From NCBI RefSeq assembly GCF_025725645.1, contig NZ_CP107007.1, positions 2,728,001 to 2,792,000 on the forward strand: 64,000 nt of DNA. The letters are read 5' to 3'. The notes beneath the pieces are model-generated. The model did no database searches. It worked only from the letters and a program-made list of their open reading frames with translations, and was not told the origin of the DNA. The position numbers and the translations under genes are program-made. The DNA is from Halomonas sp. GD1P12. Its GTDB lineage: Bacteria > Pseudomonadota > Gammaproteobacteria > Pseudomonadales > Halomonadaceae. The number at the start of each line of letters is the position of its first letter. Position 1 is the first letter of the stretch. Below are positions 58,298-64,000 of the stretch, piece by piece.

Positions 58298-59467
58298 CTA
58301 TGACAACGCCTTGAACGGCAGCGCCTCCAGCGCCGCCTGGCGGTAAGCCTTGACGTGTTCACCTTCCCGAGCGCAGAACTCGGCAACGCCGGCGGCAAGC
58401 CCTTCGTGGGCCAGGTAGTGAAGCGAGCGCGTGGGCGTCGGGGCGAAGCCGCGCACCAGCTTGTGCTCGCCCTGGGTGCCGGGGTCGAAAAGCGAAAGCC
58501 CCCGCTCCAGGCAGAACTCGATCCCCTGGTAGTAGCAGGCCTCGAAGTGCAAGCAGTCGGCGACCACTTCGCTGCCCCAGTAGCGCCCATAAAGCGTGGT
58601 GGCGCCGCGAAAGTAGAGCGCGGCGGCCACCGGGCGGTCGTCGACGAGCGCCTGCACGAGCAGCATCGACTCTGGCATGTTCCGGCGAAGCGCCTGAAAA
58701 AACGCCTCGTTGAGGTACGGCGGGCGGCCGCGCTCATGGTAGGTGATCGTGTAGCAGCGAAAAAAGTGCGCAAGCGCCTCAAGGTCGATCGCCTCGCCTT
58801 CCAGGCGCCTGAGCGTGATGCCCTGCTCGGCAACCAGGCGCCGCTCGCGCTTGATCGTCTTGCGCCGCTTGGCAGTGAGGCTTTCCAAAAAGCCATCAAA
58901 ATCCTTGAAGCCGCGGTCGCGCCACTGAAACTGCACGCCGTGGCGAACGATCAGCTCCGGGCACTGGGCCTGCCAGGCATCGACTTCGTTGTCATTGGCA
59001 AACAGCAGATGCCAGCTCGAAAGCCCCAGCGTCTCGCACTGATCCCGCCACCCCCTGGCGAGCAGCGCAAAGGCGCTTTGGGCATCGATATCGCAGGCCA
59101 CCAGCGTGCGCTGGCCCGGTACCGGGGTAAAGGGTACGGCGCTCAGCGCCTTGGGGTAGTAGTCGCCCCCGGCGCGCTCGAAGGCCTCTGCCCAGCCCCA
59201 ATCGAACACGTACTCGCCGCTGGAGTGGCTTTTCAAATAAAGTGGCAGCGCCGCGACCAGCCGCTCCCCCTGCCATACGCAGAGATGACGCGGCTGCCAG
59301 CCGGTGGCCTCGCTTGCCGAGCCGCTTTGCTCCAGCGCGTTCAAAAAGGCGTGGCGTAAAAAAGGCTGTTCCGGGCTTACCAGCGCATCCCACTGCGCCT
59401 CTGGCACGTGCTCGATCGACGAGAGTGTGACCAAATTCAACGCCTGTGAAGACCTGCCATCCGTCAT
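58298..59467 (-). CDS. COG3146-type GNAT-fold acyltransferase (peptidoglycan-biosynthesis-like)
   Basis: 389 aa. It has two GNAT-like halves as in FemX proteins. Family blocks include RRKTIKRERRLVAEQGI, ITYHERGRPPYLNEAFF, YFRGATTLYGRYWG and FEACYYQGIEFCLERGL. The family (DUF482) is often called peptidogalycan biosynthesis protein without direct proof. ATG 59467 with GAGG upstream was preferred to a start at 59473. It is 96 bases upstream of ftsB and read in the same direction. Confidence 0.88.
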   Translation of the reverse strand: MTDGRSSQALNLVTLSSIEHVPEAQWDALVSPEQPFLRHAFLNALEQSGSASEATGWQPRHLCVWQGERLVAALPLYLKSHSSGEYVFDWGWAEAFERAGGDYYPKALSAVPFTPVPGQRTLVACDIDAQSAFALLARGWRDQCETLGLSSWHLLFANDNEVDAWQAQCPELIVRHGVQFQWRDRGFKDFDGFLESLTAKRRKTIKRERRLVAEQGITLRRLEGEAIDLEALAHFFRCYTITYHERGRPPYLNEAFFQALRRNMPESMLLVQALVDDRPVAAALYFRGATTLYGRYWGSEVVADCLHFEACYYQGIEFCLERGLSLFDPGTQGEHKLVRGFAPTPTRSLHYLAHEGLAAGVAEFCAREGEHVKAYRQAALEALPFKALS

Positions 59468-59702
59468 GAGCACCTCGCATTGAATGACTGTCGGTCATTT
59501 TACCGCTAACGAATAACGGCCATCGTCTGGCCGCTTTGACACCGAGTATCGCGCAATCAAACGCTCACTAGAACCCGGCATGGGCGTTTATCGCTTTACC
59601 AGACCAATCGGATGTAAAAAAATGGACGACGGGCCGGCAAATCGTTAAAGCCTGGCTAAAAACGACCGATAAAGAAGGGATTGCCCCATTCCTGGAACGA
59701 CT

Positions 59703-62318
59703 ATGCAAGCCGCCCGGATACCCGAAAATGAACCCCAGCGACTAGCGGCCCTGCACCACCTGGAGATGTTGGACACGCCGCCGGACGACATGCTCGACCG
59801 CTTGACCGAGCTTGCCTGCGACATCTTCGATGTGCCTATTGCCTTGATCACGCTGGTGGACACGGATCGCCAGTGGTTCAAATCACACACTGGCCTGGCC
59901 ATACAGCAAACGCCGCGCGAGCACTCTTTCTGCGCCCACGCCGTTTTGAAAAACGACGTATTGATCATCGAAGACACGCTCAAGGACCCGCGCTTCGTCG
60001 ATAATCCACTGGTGATCGGCAATCCGCACATCCGTTTTTACGTTGGGCATCCGTTGCGCCCGTTCGACGGTCAGGTGCTCGGCACGCTGTGTTTGATCGA
60101 CCAGACCCCGCGCTACTTTAGCGAGCGGGAGCAGCGGCTTTTGGCCAATCTCGCCGCTCAGGTCGAGGATCTTTTCCAGCGCCACAAGCGCGAAGCCCTG
60201 CTTTCCCGCGATGCCGAACGCTTCGAGGCGCTGTTCAGCAAAAGCGCGGTGGCCAAGGTGCGGATCAGCCGCGACGGGGACATTAGCGCCATCAACCCCT
60301 CGGCGCTGAAGCTATTGGGTCTTGCGGCCGATGACGTTTTGCATCAAAGCATCGACATGCTGACGCCGCCGGAGATCGCCGCCGAGCACCACCACGCCAT
60401 CAACGCTTACCTGGCCGGCGAGGCGCAGACGGTGATCGGCCTTGGCCGCGAAGTGGAAGCGCTGCACCGCGATGGCCACCGCGTGCCGGTTCACATGACG
60501 CTCAACGCCATTCACGACGCCCATCACAACGTCGTCGAGTTTCTGGCCGTGATGACCGACCTGAGCAATGTCTACGCCGCCAATCAGCGCATTCTCAAGG
60601 AGCAGAGCCTTTTAAAAGTGCTTCATCAAGGGATCACCGACTACCAGGCGCTGATGTCCGGCCAGCGGCTCTGGATATTCTTGATGGAAGCGCTGAGAGA
60701 GTTGACCGACAGCGACTACGCGCTGATCGGCGAGGTGCTGCCCACCGATACCAGCAACGCGCTCAAGATTCACGCACTGACCGATCTTTCCTGGAGCGAA
60801 ACCTCCCACAAGCTGATGGAGCGACTGCGCAGCGGTGATATGACGCTCACCAAACCCGACACCCTTTTGGGTCGTGTATTTGCGTTTGGCGAGGTGGTGA
60901 TTACCGACGATGTCTATGGTCATGAGAGCCGGGGCGGCTTTCCGCCCGGCCACCCGCGGCTGAATAACTACCTGGGCGTGCCGATTCTAAGCGGCGATCA
61001 AGTCATCGGCATGTACGCGATCGCCAACAGCCAGCAGCCGCTCAACCAGGCGCTGATCGACTGGCTTCAACCCTTCACCGACACCTGCGCACTGTTGATC
61101 AATCTCTACCGTCAGATGGCCGAGCGCGAGCACGTGCTCCAGGCGCTGGCCGTCGCCCGTGACCAGGCCGAAGAGGCCAACCAGGCCAAGAGCGAGTTTC
61201 TCTCCTCGATGAGCCACGAGCTGCGCACGCCCTTGAACGCGATCATCGGTTTCGCGCAGCTTTTGGACAAGGGCCGGCGCGACCCGCTCAGTGACAAGCA
61301 GCAGCGCCAGGTACAGCAGATCGAAAAAAGCGGTCAGCATCTTTTGGGCCTGATCAACGAAATCCTCGATCTCGCGCGGATCGAATCCGGATATTTGGCA
61401 CTGTCGCTTGAGCCGATCTCCGTGAGTGCCGTGCTCGACGACGCCTGCGCCACTCTCGAAGCCAACATCGAGGCGGCGGGCATTACGCTCGAGCGCGCGC
61501 CGCTGGCGGCGGGCTGGCGGGTGCTGGCGGACTACACCCGCACCAAGCAGGTGCTTTTAAACCTGCTCTCCAACGCCATCAAGTACAACTGCGCACGCGG
61601 GCGCATCGAGATACGCGCCGTTGCCCAGGGCAATGCGCTTAAAATCAGCGTGCGCGATACCGGCGCCGGCATCGCCCCGGAGCGCCAAAGCGAGCTGTTC
61701 GAGCCGTTCAACCGGCTGGATGCGGAGTACGGCGCCATCGAGGGTACCGGCATCGGGCTTGCCATCACCCGGGAGCTTGTTCATCGCATGCACGGCAAGG
61801 TGGGCGTCGAGAGCGCCCAGGGCATGGGCGCCACGTTCTGGTTCACGCTCCCGCTGACCGACGAAGGGGTCGAAGCTGCTCCCGAAAGCGAAGCGCCGCT
61901 TAATCACCGCGCACACGCTTCGCAGTGTCGCATTCTCTACGTCGAGGACAACTCGACCAACCAGCGACTGATGCAGGACATTCTCGAGGAGGTGGAGGAG
62001 GTGGAGGCGGTGGATTTGGAAGTGGTGGGCAGCGCCGAGCTTGCGCTGGAAATACTGCGCCACACCCGCTTCGACCTGGTGCTTTTGGACATCAATCTGC
62101 CCGGAATGAACGGCTATCAGGCGCTCAAGGCGCTACGCCAGAACCCAGCGCTCGACGCCATGAGCGTGGTGGCGCTTTCCGCCAACGCCACGCCTCAGGA
62201 TATCGAAAAAGGGCTTGCCGCCGGATTCGACGAGTATCTCACCAAGCCTCTGGACATCGATAAACTCACGAAGGCGCTCGAGGAGCATCTTCACCCAGCA
62301 CCTGGAAGCGATCTATGA
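59703..62318 (+). CDS. Hybrid sensor histidine kinase (GAF-PAS-GAF-HisKA-HATPase-REC)
   Basis: 871 aa, no membrane segment, so a cytosolic sensor. Order: N-terminal GAF (about 20-165, with DRQWFKSHTGL), PAS (about 175-290), second GAF (about 310-465), coiled coil, phosphoacceptor SSMSHELRTPLNAIIGF (His 505), ATPase with NLLSNAIKYN and GTGIGLAIT, and a C-terminal receiver with phospho-Asp 796 in LLDINLPGMNGY. GAFs with this pattern often bind small ligands. It overlaps the next gene by 4 bases, which places it upstream of a c-di-GMP enzyme as the likely partner. Confidence 0.93.
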   Translation: MQAARIPENEPQRLAALHHLEMLDTPPDDMLDRLTELACDIFDVPIALITLVDTDRQWFKSHTGLAIQQTPREHSFCAHAVLKNDVLIIEDTLKDPRFVDNPLVIGNPHIRFYVGHPLRPFDGQVLGTLCLIDQTPRYFSEREQRLLANLAAQVEDLFQRHKREALLSRDAERFEALFSKSAVAKVRISRDGDISAINPSALKLLGLAADDVLHQSIDMLTPPEIAAEHHHAINAYLAGEAQTVIGLGREVEALHRDGHRVPVHMTLNAIHDAHHNVVEFLAVMTDLSNVYAANQRILKEQSLLKVLHQGITDYQALMSGQRLWIFLMEALRELTDSDYALIGEVLPTDTSNALKIHALTDLSWSETSHKLMERLRSGDMTLTKPDTLLGRVFAFGEVVITDDVYGHESRGGFPPGHPRLNNYLGVPILSGDQVIGMYAIANSQQPLNQALIDWLQPFTDTCALLINLYRQMAEREHVLQALAVARDQAEEANQAKSEFLSSMSHELRTPLNAIIGFAQLLDKGRRDPLSDKQQRQVQQIEKSGQHLLGLINEILDLARIESGYLALSLEPISVSAVLDDACATLEANIEAAGITLERAPLAAGWRVLADYTRTKQVLLNLLSNAIKYNCARGRIEIRAVAQGNALKISVRDTGAGIAPERQSELFEPFNRLDAEYGAIEGTGIGLAITRELVHRMHGKVGVESAQGMGATFWFTLPLTDEGVEAAPESEAPLNHRAHASQCRILYVEDNSTNQRLMQDILEEVEEVEAVDLEVVGSAELALEILRHTRFDLVLLDINLPGMNGYQALKALRQNPALDAMSVVALSANATPQDIEKGLAAGFDEYLTKPLDIDKLTKALEEHLHPAPGSDL

Positions 62319-64000
62319 AACTGGCCCAAAAGCACCTGCTGGTCGTGGATGACAACGCCATCAATGTCGAGCTTCTGACCGACCTGCTCGAGGAGCACGG
62401 CTACGACAACGTACACGGCCTGAGCGATTCCCGCGAGGTACTCGGCTACTGCCAACGCCACTGCCCCGATCTGATTTTGCTCGATATTCGCATGCCGCAC
62501 CTGGACGGCTACGCGGTCACCGAGGCGCTCAAGGCGCACTGCGGCGAGGCGCTACCTCCCATCATCGTGCTCACCGCGCAAATCGATGACGAAACGCGCC
62601 ACCGCGCGCTGGCCTTGGGCGTTAGAGATTTCATTACCAAGCCGTTCAAACATGACGACGTAATGCAGCGTATTCGCAACACGCTGGAGCTCGAACAGCG
62701 CTATCAACGCAGCACCCGTCAGGCGCAGAGCTTCAAGCGCCTGGCTGACGAGCACTCTCAGGCGCTGGACCAGCAGCTGCGCACGGATACCATCACCCAA
62801 CTGCCCAATCGGCGAGCGATGACCCATGCGCTCGAGCGCGCTGCCCGCGACAAGGCGCCGACCGGACTTTTGTTCATCGCCATCGACCAGCTCGACGATG
62901 TCGTGCGCCTTCACGGTTACGCCATCGCCGATCAGCTGCTGCTTCACGTTAGCCAACAGCTTCAGAACCAGCTGCAAAGCGATGTCACCCTCGGCATCTG
63001 GGGCGGCAGCGAGCTTCTGGTCATCCTGCCCGAAACGAGTCACGAGCGGCTGACCGGCCGGGCCATTCATCTGCTGGAGTGCTTCAACCAGGACCAGGCG
63101 CTGGAGGATTTGTTGCTACCGCTGGGGGCCAGAATCGGTATCAGCAGCGCCCATCAGGGCTTTGATCCGGAGCGGCTGGTACACATGGCGGCGCTGGCGT
63201 TGCCACAGAAAAACGCCCCCGTGCGCGTGCAAAGCTATAACGAAGAGCTCGAAACCCTTCAGCGTCAGCGGCTGCGCCTACAGCAGTCGATTCGTGGCGC
63301 CACCGAGCGCGGTGAGATCAGCCTCGCCTTCCAGCCCAAGATCTCGCTGTCGGACGACCGCGTGATCGGCGCCGAGGCGCTGATCCGCTGGGACCATCCC
63401 ACGCTTGGGCGCGTTTCGCCGGCGGAGTTCATCCCGCTGGCCGAGGCCAGCGGCGATATTCTCGCCATCGGCGAATGGGTCATCGAAGAGGCGCTTCGTC
63501 ACATCGTGGCCTGGCGCCATCAGGGGCTTTTGAACGACCAGTTTCATATCGCGGTCAACGTCGCCGCCCGCCAGCTCGCCCGACGCGACTTCGCCGACAC
63601 ATTGCTCAAAACGCTCGAGACCTACGAGGTACCGACGGACTTTCTCTCATTGGAGGTGACCGAGTCCGGGCTTTTGAGCGACATGCACAACGCCCGCCTG
63701 CAGCTTGCCAAGCTCGCCCAGTTCAACATCGCCGTGGCCATCGACGATTTTGGCACCGGCCACTCATCGCTTGCCTATATCAAAACACTGCCCTTCTCGA
63801 CGCTGAAGATCGATCGCGCCTTCGTCATGGATCTGGAGGATACGGAGGTCGACCGACACCTGGCGCTGGCGATCACGCGGCTGGCCCACGCCGTGGGGTG
63901 CGACGTGGTCGCCGAGGGCATCGAAACCAAGCCCCAGGCGGATTACCTGCGCTCCATTGGTTGTGAGGCGGCGCAGGGGTATTATTATGCCCGCCCCCTG
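62315..64000 (+). CDS. REC-GGDEF-EAL response regulator, c-di-GMP phosphodiesterase (3' end outside window)
   Basis: At least 562 aa; the frame is open to the right edge. The ATG overlaps the kinase stop (ATGA). A receiver domain (acidic pair VVDDN, phospho-Asp in LILLDIRMPHLDG, Lys in FITKPF) spans about 1-125. A GGDEF domain at about 150-300 has GGSEL (63002-63016) where GGDEF is expected, so cyclase activity is doubtful. The EAL domain keeps AEALIRW, LEVTESG, AIDDFGTGHSSL, KIDRAFV and AEGIET, so it should degrade c-di-GMP. The kinase upstream probably phosphorylates its receiver. Confidence 0.92.
   Translation, partial: MKLAQKHLLVVDDNAINVELLTDLLEEHGYDNVHGLSDSREVLGYCQRHCPDLILLDIRMPHLDGYAVTEALKAHCGEALPPIIVLTAQIDDETRHRALALGVRDFITKPFKHDDVMQRIRNTLELEQRYQRSTRQAQSFKRLADEHSQALDQQLRTDTITQLPNRRAMTHALERAARDKAPTGLLFIAIDQLDDVVRLHGYAIADQLLLHVSQQLQNQLQSDVTLGIWGGSELLVILPETSHERLTGRAIHLLECFNQDQALEDLLLPLGARIGISSAHQGFDPERLVHMAALALPQKNAPVRVQSYNEELETLQRQRLRLQQSIRGATERGEISLAFQPKISLSDDRVIGAEALIRWDHPTLGRVSPAEFIPLAEASGDILAIGEWVIEEALRHIVAWRHQGLLNDQFHIAVNVAARQLARRDFADTLLKTLETYEVPTDFLSLEVTESGLLSDMHNARLQLAKLAQFNIAVAIDDFGTGHSSLAYIKTLPFSTLKIDRAFVMDLEDTEVDRHLALAITRLAHAVGCDVVAEGIETKPQADYLRSIGCEAAQGYYYARPL

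Noticed and set aside
59483..59533. Small dyads AATGAC/GTCATT and CGGCCA/TGGCCG upstream of the hybrid kinase
   Set aside because: Only 6-bp arms without a T run or promoter context; likely chance in this region.

Overview
The window reads as chromosomal DNA of a moderately halophilic gammaproteobacterium, most likely Halomonas or a close relative in the Halomonadaceae. This rests on gene content and order, not on any database search. The supporting signs are uniformly high GC, many GTG/TTG starts, an osmoprotectant island (ABC betaine importer plus two paralogous BCCT carriers), acidic extracytoplasmic proteins, and classic gammaproteobacterial blocks: rpsU-dnaG-rpoD, lptD-surA-pdxA-rsmA-apaG, surE-pcm-x-nlpD-rpoS and ftsB-ispD-ispF-truD. 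No rRNA, tRNA, CRISPR array, prophage or complete insertion sequence was seen. Genes are dense, often with 1-8 nt start/stop overlaps.

Layout. 1-9 kb: the end of one TonB-dependent receptor, a second complete receptor under a strong Fur-box-like palindrome, a divergent LysR regulator, an AEC carrier, a secreted PQQ-type sugar dehydrogenase, and a histidine kinase/NtrC-type regulator pair. 9-10.3 kb: two small acidic lipoproteins and an AT-rich promoter region. 10.3-17.4 kb: osmoprotectant island, with proV-proW-proX-like genes, BCCT carrier 1, a MITE-like element, and BCCT carrier 2 behind a terminator-like leader. 17.4-26.4 kb: an exonuclease plus cNMP/CBS/DUF294 protein, a DUF4168 protein, an EamA permease, mtgA, the glutathione-dependent formaldehyde detoxification pair fghA-adhC with a divergent LysR gene, and an unrecognised membrane protein.

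26.4-37.2 kb: rpoD-dnaG-rpsU, a Tat-exported amidohydrolase, tsaD, plsY, folB-folK, cca and apaH. 37.2-47 kb: a compact Tat-leader protein plus GMC oxidoreductase operon lodged between apaH and apaG, then the envelope block apaG-rsmA-pdxA-surA-lptD, and divergently amgK-murU (cell-wall sugar recycling). 47-59.5 kb: OsmC-like protein, speD, a short intergenic palindromic repeat, lpxL, alr, rpoS-nlpD-DUF368-pcm-surE, truD-ispF-ispD-ftsB and a COG3146-type acyltransferase. 59.7-64 kb: a GAF-PAS-GAF hybrid histidine kinase overlapping a REC-GGDEF-EAL protein with a degenerate GGDEF motif, which runs off the window.

Most of the window is core genome. The parts that look accessory or unusual are the BCCT duplication with its intervening mobile element and leader hairpin, the Tat mini-protein/GMC pair, the apaH leader with repeated start sites, the one-parvulin SurA, the HD-less CCA enzyme and the degenerate-GGDEF phosphodiesterase. 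No clearly unprecedented multi-gene system was found. The GMC/Tat pair and the regulatory leaders are the best candidates for new biology.
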